Positions 8,114 to 17,650 are shown, numbered from the stretch's first letter. The stretch: DNA of 64,000 bases from Dickeya dianthicola NCPPB 453 (GCF_000365305.1 NZ_CM001841.1:2025357-2089356), one strand, 5' to 3'. Notes: a model not told the origin generated them from the sequence alone. Program-made: numbers and translations.

Positions 8114-11046
8114 GCGATATGGCCGCGCCGCTGCCGCTTGATCAACTGTTACTGGATCAACTGTCACTGGATCAACAGATAGGGGAAAACAGCATCCATG
8201 CCGGGCCGCTGCCGGCGCAGCAGAATTTCACCTTCCTCAAACAGGAGGGGATTAAACATATCAAGGCCATCGCCGGGCATGGCTGGAGCAACTATAACGA
8301 CAGCGATCCGGGCGTCACGATTCTGGAACAGCTTTGTTATGCTCTGACGGAGCTGGGCTACGTCAACAGTTTCCCGATTGAAGACGTCCTGACGCAGGCC
8401 AACCGGCAGATTGATTACCAACGGCAGTTTTTCCCGGCGGAACAGATTTTGACCACTGGGCCGATCACCGAAGAGGACTACCGGCGACGGGTGATTGATT
8501 GCCTCCCCGAGGTCGATAACCTCTATCTCAGCGCCGTGATGCAACAGCAGCAGCCTACCGGGCTGTATCAGGTGGCGATTATCGCCGATAGCGATCCGGG
8601 CGACGACGACCCGGCGGCCCGGCAACTGGCGACGCGGGTACACGACCTGCTGAACAGCCAGCGCAATATCGGGGAATACTTTTTACCGCCGACGCTGCTG
8701 AAGGCGCAGCCGGTGGTGATTAGCGGGCGGTTATTGCTGTCCCCGGAGGCGGACGCGCAGCAGATTTATGCCGGTATCGACCGGGCGCTGGCCGATTACG
8801 TCAGCCCGCCGGCGCGGCAGTCGGGTTATGACCAGTTGCGGGCGCAGGGCGTCGAACCCGATGCAGTCTTCAACGGCCCGACGATGGCAAACGGCTGGAT
8901 TACCGCCGACGGCGTGCCGGCGGGTAAACGGAATATCATCCCGTTGATCGACGTTGTGGTGCTGATCGGCCGCATTCCGGGGGTATTGGCGGTCGAGCAG
9001 GGGCAATTCAGCCATCAACCGGGGGTGACCAGCCTGACGATTGCCGATGATTGCGTCGCCCGTCTGCGTTTCGCCCCGCAACTATCGGACCTACAACTAT
9101 CGGACCTGCAACTATCGGACCCGCAACTATCGGACCCGCAACTATCGGACCCGCAGGGGAACGCCGCCGCGCCGAACAACGTCACGGCGCTTAATACGCT
9201 GACGCAACTTCAGGCGCGGCATCAGGCCAGCAGTGTGGAGGCGAGCGTTGATCTGGCGCCGCCGCTGCCGTCCGGGCGCTATCGCGATATCGAGCGCTAC
9301 TATTCTATCCAGAACACCTTTCCAGATATTTATGCCGTCGGGCCGAATTCGTTGCAGGCGGATACGCCGGACTATCGGGTGGCGCAGGCGCGACAGTTGA
9401 AGGGCTACCTGCTGATGTTCGATCAGGTGATTGCCAACCAGTTCTCGCAGCTGGCAAACCTCGGCAATCTGTTTTCGTTCAGCTTTACCCGCACCCCGAC
9501 GCTGCGGCCGGATAACCCCTTGCCGCCATCGGCCAAACCGGACCCGCTGGCGGGGCTGCCCGCCGAACCGGCCGTCCGCACTTTTTTCTGCCAGCCGCTG
9601 TATGACGCGCCGGATATACGGGCGCTGTTGCAGGGCGAAGCGCGCTATCGGTATTTCTATCCGGGGGACCCCGACGACCCGCGCCTGCGGGCGGAGTTGG
9701 TCTGGCAGCGTTTTCAGCGCGACCCGTTCAATGCTTACCACTACGGGTTGGTGCAGGCGATGGAAAACACACAGGACGCGGAACAGCGACGGGATGAGAT
9801 GCTCAGCCACCTGCTGGCCCGGCACGGCGAGCCCGCCGACGTCTACAACGACATCATCGATGCGTTGCAGTGGTTCGGCGGCAGGCTGAAAAGCCGTATC
9901 TTCGTCAAAAGCGTCTGGCTGCAAAATCTACAGGCGTTCTCCTACCGCCGGGCGCAGGCGTGCGACTTCACCCGTGCCCAACCGCTGCCGTCGCCGGGGC
10001 GTTATCGGCTGGGCGACGAAGACTATCGTCAATGGCTGAATCAGTGCCCGGCCGCGCTGGGCGCATGGGTGACGGCGGTATACCAGAGAAGTTTCGACCA
10101 CCGCGACGCGCTGCTCCGCTATCTGGATGCGATGCCTGCGCCGCCGGAGGACGCCGACCCGGCGTCAAGTGCAAGCTGGCGTCAACGCCTCCTTGACGGG
10201 GTGCTGCGGCAGGACGGCAATCAGCGTGTTATTGCCGCCTCACGGGATGACGAACGGTTATTGCGCCATGACGGGCAGTGGGATTTGCCGGCGCTGGATA
10301 GTCAGGCCAGGTTGCCGCCGCAGGCGTACGCCGACGCCAGCGTATTCGAGCTGAAGTGTACGCTGTTGCTGGGGCTGCCCCGTCATATGCGGCTGCTGGC
10401 GGCCACGCTGGCGCAACTGTTGCAGGACCGGCTGTTTCTTGCCTGGCTGCCGTCGCCGGCGCCGGGAACCTATGTACCGTCGGTTGACGACGATCACGTC
10501 ACCGGCGATATAGCGGTGCGCAAAAGCTCATCGAGTCTGGATATCCTGATTGGCGCGCAGCCTGTGCTGCACTTACCGTATCAGGCGCAGGGGATGAACG
10601 CCGAATGGGTGCAACAGTATGTGGATCAGTTGGTCTGGCTGAGCCAGTCGCGGCAGGGCGCGCTGTTGGTGGAACATACCCTGTTACGGCCGGAAGCGAG
10701 CGCGCCGGAAGAAACCGGCGATGCGGCGCTGACGCCGCCGGACGGCTGGCTCGTCGCGACGCTGGCGCTGCCGGATTACGTGGTGCGGACCGGCCAGCCG
10801 GCGTTCCTGAACGGGTTGGCGCTGATGCAGCAGTTGCACTGGCCGGCGCATATCGGCCTGCGCGTCGCGCGCGGAAACCACACGCAAATGGCGGCGCTGA
10901 TCGACGCTTACCGCGTTTGGTTCAATCAACGGCTTCAGCGTAGTCAGGTTCAGGCTCAGGCGCATAACGCCGAGCCGGCGACGGCGTCATCGGCGCGATC
11001 GGCATTGATTAGCGCGTTGCAAACATTGTGCCGGGAGGACGTATGA
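8110..11046 (+). CDS. Afp12-like baseplate wedge protein
   Basis: A 978-residue protein in the Afp12 slot, directly after and overlapping the baseplate-J gene (ATGA). The N-terminus has the HGWSNYNDSDPGVTILEQLCYALTELGY motif region seen in gpI/gp6-related wedge proteins, where this loop contacts baseplate J. The remainder is mixed alpha/beta and not assignable by motif. Two low-complexity tracts stand out: a 15-bp triplication near the N-terminus (8137-8178; DQLLL/DQLSL) and five 15-bp units at 9079-9153 encoding QLSDL/QLSDP pentapeptides, inserted between structured segments. Assignment rests on the N-terminal motif and position. Confidence 0.78.
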   Translation: MSDMAAPLPLDQLLLDQLSLDQQIGENSIHAGPLPAQQNFTFLKQEGIKHIKAIAGHGWSNYNDSDPGVTILEQLCYALTELGYVNSFPIEDVLTQANRQIDYQRQFFPAEQILTTGPITEEDYRRRVIDCLPEVDNLYLSAVMQQQQPTGLYQVAIIADSDPGDDDPAARQLATRVHDLLNSQRNIGEYFLPPTLLKAQPVVISGRLLLSPEADAQQIYAGIDRALADYVSPPARQSGYDQLRAQGVEPDAVFNGPTMANGWITADGVPAGKRNIIPLIDVVVLIGRIPGVLAVEQGQFSHQPGVTSLTIADDCVARLRFAPQLSDLQLSDLQLSDPQLSDPQLSDPQGNAAAPNNVTALNTLTQLQARHQASSVEASVDLAPPLPSGRYRDIERYYSIQNTFPDIYAVGPNSLQADTPDYRVAQARQLKGYLLMFDQVIANQFSQLANLGNLFSFSFTRTPTLRPDNPLPPSAKPDPLAGLPAEPAVRTFFCQPLYDAPDIRALLQGEARYRYFYPGDPDDPRLRAELVWQRFQRDPFNAYHYGLVQAMENTQDAEQRRDEMLSHLLARHGEPADVYNDIIDALQWFGGRLKSRIFVKSVWLQNLQAFSYRRAQACDFTRAQPLPSPGRYRLGDEDYRQWLNQCPAALGAWVTAVYQRSFDHRDALLRYLDAMPAPPEDADPASSASWRQRLLDGVLRQDGNQRVIAASRDDERLLRHDGQWDLPALDSQARLPPQAYADASVFELKCTLLLGLPRHMRLLAATLAQLLQDRLFLAWLPSPAPGTYVPSVDDDHVTGDIAVRKSSSSLDILIGAQPVLHLPYQAQGMNAEWVQQYVDQLVWLSQSRQGALLVEHTLLRPEASAPEETGDAALTPPDGWLVATLALPDYVVRTGQPAFLNGLALMQQLHWPAHIGLRVARGNHTQMAALIDAYRVWFNQRLQRSQVQAQAHNAEPATASSARSALISALQTLCREDV
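8137..8178 (+). repeat. 15-bp tandem repeat, 2.8 copies, in frame
   Basis: Units of the form CTGGATCAACTGTCA repeat at 8137, 8152 and 8167 and encode DQLLL, DQLSL and DQQ at the extreme N-terminus of the Afp12-like protein. The period is a multiple of three, so copy changes would not shift the frame. Confidence 0.85.
9079..9153 (+). repeat. 15-bp tandem repeat, five copies, in frame (QLSDP)
   Basis: Five consecutive 15-bp units CAACTATCGGACCYR start at 9079, 9094, 9109, 9124 and 9139. The first two encode QLSDL and the last three QLSDP. Units differ at only one or two positions, so the expansion is recent. It sits inside the Afp12-like baseplate gene between otherwise ordinary coding sequence. 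Confidence 0.95.
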
Positions 11047-14000
11047 CGGCTGGCGACCATGTGATTGCGCGTTGCGAATGGCAAACCCGCTTTGATCAGG
11101 GCGCGCACGCGGTGGCGCTGCAAAATGCGTTGAGTCAGTGGAGCCGGCAGGTGATGCCGGACATTCTGAGCCGGTTTTTCGATGCGCATTGCCCGACGAC
11201 AGATTGCTGGCGTATCGAGCGTCTGGAGGTTGATTTGGGCCGCGTGCCGCTGCTTTCGCTGGACGACACCCTGACGCAGCGGTTGGCGGCCGCGCTGGAA
11301 GACGCGCTGGGCAGGGCGTTTTTGCAACGGCAGGTGCGCTGCCTGCCGGCACCCGTCCCCGCCGGTCCGGCAAACGACGCCGATACGACGGCGCGGGAAA
11401 CGCTGCGCTGGTTCCTGCGGCACGGGACATCGCCCTGGTGGCACCGCGAACGCACATCGCTCTTATCGCTGGTGGACCGCTTGCTGGACCAGCAGCCGCA
11501 GCATCTGGCGGAGCTGGTCCGGCACGCCGGTCAGGAAGCGGCGGCGCGGCGGCGTATCGCGTGGCAATGGGGCGATAGCCGCCTGCGCCGCATCATCACG
11601 CTGCTGGAGCCCTGGCATGCGCGCTTTATCTGCCGCTACGTCGATCAGGTGCGCGACAGCCAGCAGCGGTATGCCCTCGTGCGCCAGCAGGACAGCAGGT
11701 TTGGCGCGCATCTCTGGTACTGGATCCTGACGCACCTGGTGGTGGATCGCGGCACGCTGTTCAATACGCAGCAGTTTGTGTACTCGACGCTGTGGCAGAT
11801 GGCGCAGCATTATCAGCTGGATTTTCAGACGCTGGTTGCCGGGCTAAGCCGGGCTGTCAGCCGGTTACAGCGCGATGGCGCGGTCGCACCGTCGTTCCTG
11901 CAGGCGCTGGTGCAGCTACGGCAGGACGAGGCAGGAAGGCGCGCCTCCTCGCCGAAAACGCCGGAAACGCCGGACGGCAGCGGGCTGTGGGGCGAATTGC
12001 AGCGTCTGCTGCATCGCCGTGAGGCGACAATGCAACAAGGGCGCGAAGCCGTACCCATTGCGGAGTTGCTGATGCGGCTGGCCTGGCAGGACCGGGCGCG
12101 CGCCGCGGCATTGCTGCGTCAGGAAGGGCGCGCCGCCGGTGTGCGCGATCACCTGCTGCGGCAGTTGAATCAGGCGCAGCTGGCGCAGGTGGTGGCGGTG
12201 CTGGCGCCTCAGGATCACCGCTTCATCATGCTGCATGTCACCCGCACGCAGCCGTCGCTCCGCCGGCAACGCCGTCCTTCCCAGCTGATCTGGGAGGTGA
12301 CGCTGGCCTGGCTGCTGGTGAATCCGGGCAGCCATTTCAGCCGCCGCCAGTTTGTGCAGCAGACGCTGCTGACCCTGAGCCAGCGCACGGGCATCGCTTA
12401 TGCGCTGCTGCTGACGATGCTAACGCAGGCGTCGGCGCAGCAACTGCATCCGGGGCATTTTGAACTGCTGGCTATTTTGCATGAACTGCAACAGCAACAA
12501 CTGGACGCGCATCCGCGTGACGATAGCCTCTGGCAGCCACTGTGTCTTTACCTGCGGGAAGGCGCGGAGGCGCGGCCCGCCCGCCGTCAGGCGCGGACGT
12601 CTCACGCCGGGTTCGGGCGAGCCGGGCTGCGTGCGGTGTTGCTCATGCCGTCCTCGCCGGGCCGCCTGCGCAGCGTGTTGCGGCAGGTCCGGCAGACGCG
12701 CGCCGACGATCGCCAACTGAGCCGGCGGCTGGTTGCCGCACTGGCCGGGGATGGCGGCGTGACCTTGTCCGATCTGCAACGGTTGATGACGGCGTTGTCC
12801 GCGCCGCTGTGTACCCCGGCGATGGCATTGTTGGCGGCGCTTCAGGTGTGGCAGCGACAGGCGCGGTGGCTGACCGGCGTGACGCGGGAACTGGCGGAAG
12901 CGATGGTCGAGGCGATGCTGAGCGACCTTGACGGGCCGCCGAATGCCAGGCGATGGCTGCGCCGCCTGCTGTCTGTCTTGTCCCGGCACACCGCCGCGCC
13001 GGCGGCGAGAATCGTCGCCGAGTGGCGTGACAATGCCCGTACCGACAGAACCGTCGGCCAACTGGATGCCGCGCTGGCGCCGCTGTTGCTGAATTACGCC
13101 TCCGCCGGCCGGCGACGGGCATCGGCGGGTTTATCACATGCGACGGCGGGTTTACCGCGCGTTTCAGCACCGACCCGGAGAGGAAATACGTTTGCGTCCG
13201 GCGGCGGGGCACCGACGCGCCCGGCCGCCATGCCGGCGATTCGGCCGGATAGCCCGTTGAATCACCCGCCGGCCGAGGGGAGGCCGGCGGAACGGAACCG
13301 GTTGGATGCGGCGACTCGCGGCGAATCCTGCTGGCCGTGGTCCGAGACGGAAAACGTGCTGACGCGCTGGCTGACGCAGGGAACGCTGCCGGCGGCGGCA
13401 AGGGAAACCGGCGCTATCCCATTCAACGAATCGGCCTGGTTGATGGCGCTATTGCTGCGCGATCCTCGCCTGTTCGCGCAATGCGTTCGGCCGCTTTATT
13501 CGCGACCCGCGGTAAAAACCCGGCTACTGAATCAGCTGTCATTGGGTGTGGTGGCGCAGGCGCTCGCCCAATCCGACGTCTCCGCCGCCGTATCAATACC
13601 GACCATACCGGCATTGCGCACATTATTGCTGCGGCTGGCGTTGCCGGCGGTCAGTCAGGCGGTGCGCCAACAGAGTTTGCTGGCGTGTCTGCTGGATGCC
13701 TGGTTGCGGCCCGGCCACGGGCGGATGGATACCGACGCGCTGGTCAGGCAACTGTTCTGGCGGCTGTTGCGCGATGGCGGGTGCAGCCGCGCCCAGTTGC
13801 TTCGGGCATTGCGTGCGCCGGGGCTACCCGCCGGACACGGCCTGCGCCATGCGCTTGACGCGGTCATCGAGCTTCTGGCGCGCGGCGAGACGCCGGAGCG
13901 CGCGCTGTCCCGGCCGCGGGCGGTTGAACCTGCGCGCCATGACGACGCCCCGCAAACGATGCCGCTGATGGTCGGTAACGCCGGTGTGGTGCTGTTGCAG

Positions 14001-14462
14001 AGCTACATCAGGCCGCTGTTCGAGCGATTACGGCTGGTGAGCGACAACGCGTTTGTCAGCGCCGGCGCACAGCGCGCCGCCGTGCATTACCTGCAATACC
14101 TGATCACCGGTCAGAGCCATAGCGAAGAGCATGAGCTGGCGCTGAACAAACTGTTGTGTGGCTTGCCGCTGTCGCACCCGCTTGATGCGGGGGTGGCGAT
14201 AAGCAGTGACGAGATAGCCACCATTCATAGCCTGATTGAGGCCGTGGCGCAGTATTGGCCGGCGATAGGCAAGACGTCCGTGGCGGGTTTTCGCGGCAAC
14301 TGGCTGGTCAGAGAGGGGTCGCTGACGGAAAAAAGCGAGCACTGGGAACTGGTGGTGACGCGCCGTTCGTACGACATCCTGATCGGCCGTTCATCGCTGT
14401 CGTACGCCATCGTCCGGTTACCGTGGATGAACAAACCGATTTATGTCACCTGGCCGGTCTGA
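11043..14462 (+). CDS. CIS tape-measure family protein (eCIS)
   Basis: An 1139-residue protein of the family annotated as contractile injection system tape measure protein. The N-terminus carries the signature of an amphipathic region followed by WRIERLEVDLGRVPL; the C-terminus ends in YDILIGRSSLSYAIVRLPWM, both family landmarks. The middle is Leu/Arg/Ala-rich helical sequence with several diverged internal repeats around LLxLLRD motifs. The role is length determination or baseplate-tube organisation, inferred from the family. The ATG at 11043 is preferred to the GTG at 11028 because GGGAGG lies just upstream of it and it forms ATGA with the preceding stop. Residues about 690-770 form a low-complexity Ala/Arg/Pro linker. 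Confidence 0.8.
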   Translation: MTAGDHVIARCEWQTRFDQGAHAVALQNALSQWSRQVMPDILSRFFDAHCPTTDCWRIERLEVDLGRVPLLSLDDTLTQRLAAALEDALGRAFLQRQVRCLPAPVPAGPANDADTTARETLRWFLRHGTSPWWHRERTSLLSLVDRLLDQQPQHLAELVRHAGQEAAARRRIAWQWGDSRLRRIITLLEPWHARFICRYVDQVRDSQQRYALVRQQDSRFGAHLWYWILTHLVVDRGTLFNTQQFVYSTLWQMAQHYQLDFQTLVAGLSRAVSRLQRDGAVAPSFLQALVQLRQDEAGRRASSPKTPETPDGSGLWGELQRLLHRREATMQQGREAVPIAELLMRLAWQDRARAAALLRQEGRAAGVRDHLLRQLNQAQLAQVVAVLAPQDHRFIMLHVTRTQPSLRRQRRPSQLIWEVTLAWLLVNPGSHFSRRQFVQQTLLTLSQRTGIAYALLLTMLTQASAQQLHPGHFELLAILHELQQQQLDAHPRDDSLWQPLCLYLREGAEARPARRQARTSHAGFGRAGLRAVLLMPSSPGRLRSVLRQVRQTRADDRQLSRRLVAALAGDGGVTLSDLQRLMTALSAPLCTPAMALLAALQVWQRQARWLTGVTRELAEAMVEAMLSDLDGPPNARRWLRRLLSVLSRHTAAPAARIVAEWRDNARTDRTVGQLDAALAPLLLNYASAGRRRASAGLSHATAGLPRVSAPTRRGNTFASGGGAPTRPAAMPAIRPDSPLNHPPAEGRPAERNRLDAATRGESCWPWSETENVLTRWLTQGTLPAAARETGAIPFNESAWLMALLLRDPRLFAQCVRPLYSRPAVKTRLLNQLSLGVVAQALAQSDVSAAVSIPTIPALRTLLLRLALPAVSQAVRQQSLLACLLDAWLRPGHGRMDTDALVRQLFWRLLRDGGCSRAQLLRALRAPGLPAGHGLRHALDAVIELLARGETPERALSRPRAVEPARHDDAPQTMPLMVGNAGVVLLQSYIRPLFERLRLVSDNAFVSAGAQRAAVHYLQYLITGQSHSEEHELALNKLLCGLPLSHPLDAGVAISSDEIATIHSLIEAVAQYWPAIGKTSVAGFRGNWLVREGSLTEKSEHWELVVTRRSYDILIGRSSLSYAIVRLPWMNKPIYVTWPV

Positions 14463-14524
14463 CTGCCGGGTTAATTAGGCGTGCCGTGAAGCGTTAATCA
14501 ACGAATGAAGGGGAAGGTGAGACT

Positions 14525-16285
14525 ATGAATTCGTACAGAGAAAACTTGCAGGACACGGTGGGCAACGCCCTCTCGGCCCTGTATACCCAACAGCAGCAAC
14601 TGCAATCGCAGTTGTACAGCGCGCAGTACAGCCTGTATTACGCCCAGGGCGCGCAGTTGAGCGCCATCGAGAACCTGACGTCCACCGGCGCGCAACTTCT
14701 CGCCAGCCGGATTATCAGCGACCAGGGGGTGAAAAACGATAACCTGCTGACGAATCTGCTGTCGTCGGCCACGCAGGTGCAGGTCGCGACGGCGACCACC
14801 GTGACCAATAGCGCCACGGCCGCCGCGACTGCCCAGACGGCCGCCAAAGCGATTTCGAAACTGGCGGCGGAGTTGGGCAGCGCGCTGAATATCGCCGCGG
14901 CGGCGTGTTATGGTACTGATATTTATAAGAAAACTCAGGAAGTCAACAGTTTTATCCGCAGCACCGCGAATTACGCGGAATATGTGTCGAAGCAGGCGAT
15001 GGATGCGGCGGCGGCCAGTTCGGAGATTATCGCTACCGACTTGCTGAATCAGGCGACCACGTCCCAGTCGGTCTTAAAAACGTTGCTGATGGCCACCAAT
15101 ACCCAGTTTGATGCCCTGTCGGCGCAGGCGTTGACCGACCAGAAAGCGGTAGCCGGCGCCAGTAAGGCCGAAAAGCAGGCGGAAGGCACGCTGGAGGACG
15201 CCGAACGGGATATGTCCGCCATCAAGAAAACCGTGGCCGATAGCAATCTGGCGCTCAATTTTGGCCTGACCGCGGCGGTCACGGATAAGGCGGATGGCAT
15301 TACGGTCCGTTTCACCCCGTATGCGCAACCGTTTCCGAGTTATCCGGCCGATGCCGGCGTATATCCGGGAAACGATGGCGCGATCCCGGATGCCGCCCCT
15401 GTCTGCCATGTGTTTGTCGTCAGGGCGGATAAATCCGCCGGGGTGAAGCTGGAACAGGTCGAGGCGCTGTTTAACGCCTATGCCGCATCGCGTTTTGTGC
15501 CGGTGACGGCGGCGCCGTACGAAACCACCATTATGTTCCCGGAGTCTGGGAATACTCTCGCCGATATTGACGGCGACCCGCTCGCCACGGGCGTGGACTA
15601 CGTGGTCTACCTGTACATGGCGTTGAGCCTGCCTTACCAGAAATACATCAATTCTTTCAACAATATCCTGTCCAGCGCGTCCCAGACCGTGAACGTGCGG
15701 ACACCTCTGTCGGCAGCGGAAAACGTCGGTTTCGGCGCGGATAAAAAATCGGTTCTGTTTACTATTCAGTCCGACAATATTGGCGCGCAGGCGTTTCGCG
15801 TCATGCTGCTGCCGGCCTGGCAGCCGTTGACCGGCGGCTTGCTGACCGATGATGCGTTTGAAGAAAAAAGCGCGGACGGCAGCGTCATTCATTTCTACTT
15901 CAACAAGACCATCGCGGCGCAAATCTCCAGCGCCAACTATCAACTGGCCTACTGTAAAGCGACGCACATCGACAATGGCGCGGTGATTCGTGTCATGGAG
16001 GCGGCGATCCCGGATGACATGACCGACAACTTCGGCTCGCCGCTGATAGCCGGGATGTATTATCTGCCGGTGGTGCTCTCCGTCCCCTCCGACAGTGTCG
16101 AGCCGAACGCTTACGCCAGCGCTATGTCGTCGCTGTGGGCCACCACGCCCGCGGTACTGGTGGCGCTGGCCGGCAGTGAAGACGTGACTTCCGTCAGCAC
16201 GCCCCCTGCGGTGAGCGCATCCGGCGACAGTACGGCGGCGCCGGCCGACGGCGACGAAAACAACGAACAGCAGACCGAAAGCTAA
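14525..16285 (+). CDS. Unassigned eCIS-locus protein X, helical N-terminus plus duplicated C-terminal module
   Basis: A 586-residue protein I do not recognise. GAAGGGGAAGG precedes the ATG. Residues 1-250 are Ala/Gln/Ser/Thr-rich and strongly helical (QQQQLQSQLYSAQYSLYYAQ), probably coiled coil. The rest looks like two copies of one beta-rich module, about 259-395 and 408-545. Each has a strand of the type TVRFT/VLFTI, then a D-x-x-G-x-P-L-x-x-G-x-x-Y motif (starting at residues 347 and 501) followed by a hydrophobic strand. The C-terminus is acidic (DGDENNEQQTES). There is no signal peptide and no clear membrane segment. Position between the tape-measure-family and ATPase genes suggests a particle component, possibly an exterior appendage, but this is inference. 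Confidence 0.75.
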   Translation: MNSYRENLQDTVGNALSALYTQQQQLQSQLYSAQYSLYYAQGAQLSAIENLTSTGAQLLASRIISDQGVKNDNLLTNLLSSATQVQVATATTVTNSATAAATAQTAAKAISKLAAELGSALNIAAAACYGTDIYKKTQEVNSFIRSTANYAEYVSKQAMDAAAASSEIIATDLLNQATTSQSVLKTLLMATNTQFDALSAQALTDQKAVAGASKAEKQAEGTLEDAERDMSAIKKTVADSNLALNFGLTAAVTDKADGITVRFTPYAQPFPSYPADAGVYPGNDGAIPDAAPVCHVFVVRADKSAGVKLEQVEALFNAYAASRFVPVTAAPYETTIMFPESGNTLADIDGDPLATGVDYVVYLYMALSLPYQKYINSFNNILSSASQTVNVRTPLSAAENVGFGADKKSVLFTIQSDNIGAQAFRVMLLPAWQPLTGGLLTDDAFEEKSADGSVIHFYFNKTIAAQISSANYQLAYCKATHIDNGAVIRVMEAAIPDDMTDNFGSPLIAGMYYLPVVLSVPSDSVEPNAYASAMSSLWATTPAVLVALAGSEDVTSVSTPPAVSASGDSTAAPADGDENNEQQTES

Positions 16286-16304
16286 TCCGTGAGGAGCGCA
16301 TACC

Positions 16305-17441
16305 GTGAAAAATATGAAAATTGGCATCGCTGAAAAGAAAAATGCCGAGATTGACGCGCTGGTGAATCAAGTCAATAGCGCGCAATACCGGGTCAACGAA
16401 CTGACGGCCGTGGTCACGGCGTTGACGGCAAAACAGGCTTATTTTGCGACGTTGCTCAGCGACGCCGACGCGAAAAAAGACACCGCTCTCGCGCATCTCA
16501 ATCAGGTCAAGTCGCTGGTGGCTAACGTGGAGGAACTGCGGCGCTATTCGCAGCAGGTGCAACAGCAGACCGAAAAGAGCCGCAGTAAGGTAAAAGACGC
16601 CACCGACGATATTGCGCTGTTGATCGAGCAGCTGATTTTTTCGGCGGATGTGATCGAGAAGTTGTCCGGGTTCGTTAACCGGCAGAAAGCGGCCAATAAC
16701 GTCATCCCCAACGAGTTGGTCACGGTGCTGAATCAGGCGACCACCGATGCCAACAGCGCGGTGGCATTAACGCTGACCGCGCTGCAAAGCAGCTATGCCA
16801 CCGCGGCGTCGGCGGATGAAGCGGGCAGCGTCGCTACGCTCGAATTCCAGCAGGCGGTGCAATTGCGGCAGTTGCTGGTGGGCGACGACGATTCGCCGCA
16901 GGCGGGCGCGCCGTACGGCCGCGTGCTGGAGGCTATCGGCAAGGTCGAGGGCGCGTTGCAGGCGTTGACGCAGGCGCAGCAAGACAACCAGACGTTACAG
17001 GCGTCGCAGTACGCCCAAACCGCCGCGTATCAAACTCAGTTCAATTTGATGAGCGCACCGGGCGAAACGGCAACGGCGGACAGCAGCAATGCGCAGAGCC
17101 GACAGCAACTGCAGGTGATCCAGGCGCACCAGTCAATGGAACAGGCCCGTCAGGCGTACCAATGCTCCCGCGACACGCTGGCGGACATCACGATTCAGGT
17201 GGATATCTATATCGCCCAACTGAATCAGATTATCCAAAGTCAGCAGGATAATGCCTTGTTCACCCTGATTCAGAAAGGCTATCAACGAACGGTGGAAAGC
17301 TATCAGTCGGCGCTGGCGGCCGGGAACATGGCGAACATGCAACTGGACACGGCGCAAGCCGAGCTGGCGAGCGCCACCGTGCAGTTGAATTCGCTGACGG
17401 CCGGGCTGGGGGCCGCCAAAGCCGCGGCCTACGCGGCATAA
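16305..17441 (+). CDS. Unassigned eCIS-locus protein Y, alpha-helical coiled coil
   Basis: A 378-residue protein almost free of proline and glycine, built of Ala, Gln, Leu and Val in heptad-like register (NAEIDALVNQVNSAQYRVNE; LQVIQAHQSMEQARQAYQ), so predicted as long coiled coil. The first 20 residues resemble the start of a helical bundle; the C-terminus is Ala-rich (AAKAAAYAA). The GTG start has GAGGAG at a proper distance, whereas the ATG nine bases downstream is less well placed. It follows protein X by 19 bases and shares its Ala/Gln-rich style, suggesting the two act together. The function is not recognised; a length-setting or fibre role is possible. Confidence 0.7.
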   Translation: MKNMKIGIAEKKNAEIDALVNQVNSAQYRVNELTAVVTALTAKQAYFATLLSDADAKKDTALAHLNQVKSLVANVEELRRYSQQVQQQTEKSRSKVKDATDDIALLIEQLIFSADVIEKLSGFVNRQKAANNVIPNELVTVLNQATTDANSAVALTLTALQSSYATAASADEAGSVATLEFQQAVQLRQLLVGDDDSPQAGAPYGRVLEAIGKVEGALQALTQAQQDNQTLQASQYAQTAAYQTQFNLMSAPGETATADSSNAQSRQQLQVIQAHQSMEQARQAYQCSRDTLADITIQVDIYIAQLNQIIQSQQDNALFTLIQKGYQRTVESYQSALAAGNMANMQLDTAQAELASATVQLNSLTAGLGAAKAAAYAA

Positions 17442-17530
17442 CCCGCAAGGGCGAGGTAACGTCAACGTTGGCGTTGGTTCATGCCGGGCCGTTCTTTCGC
17501 GATCGCGCCCCGGCCATGAACGCAGGGTGG

Positions 17531-17621
17531 TTTGCTGAAAGCACAGAATAGTTTGCTGAAAGCACAGAATAGCTTGCTGAAAGCGCAGAATAGTTTGCTG
17601 AAAGCGCAGAATAGTTTGCTG
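17531..17621 (+). repeat. 21-bp tandem repeat, 4.3 copies, before the ATPase gene
   Basis: Units of TTTGCTGAAAGCRCAGAATAG begin at 17531, 17552, 17573 (first base C) and 17594, with a 7-base partial copy at 17615. In the frame of 17532 each unit reads LLKAQNS without a stop. That frame ends in a TGA at 17652-17654 overlapping the ATG at 17651 of the ATPase gene. The only start candidates in this frame are TTG or CTG, so expression is uncertain. Confidence 0.95.
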
Positions 17622-17650
17622 GCGCAGGATGTTAATAAGGAGTCATGGTC

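Noticed and set aside
15074..16327. A 417-codon minus-strand frame opposite protein X
   Set aside because: Protein X has a strong ribosome site and coherent repeats; the antisense protein is Arg/Val/Gly-rich with no pattern.
17531..17621. Possible CRISPR array
   Set aside because: Units are contiguous with no spacers, and no cas genes are nearby.
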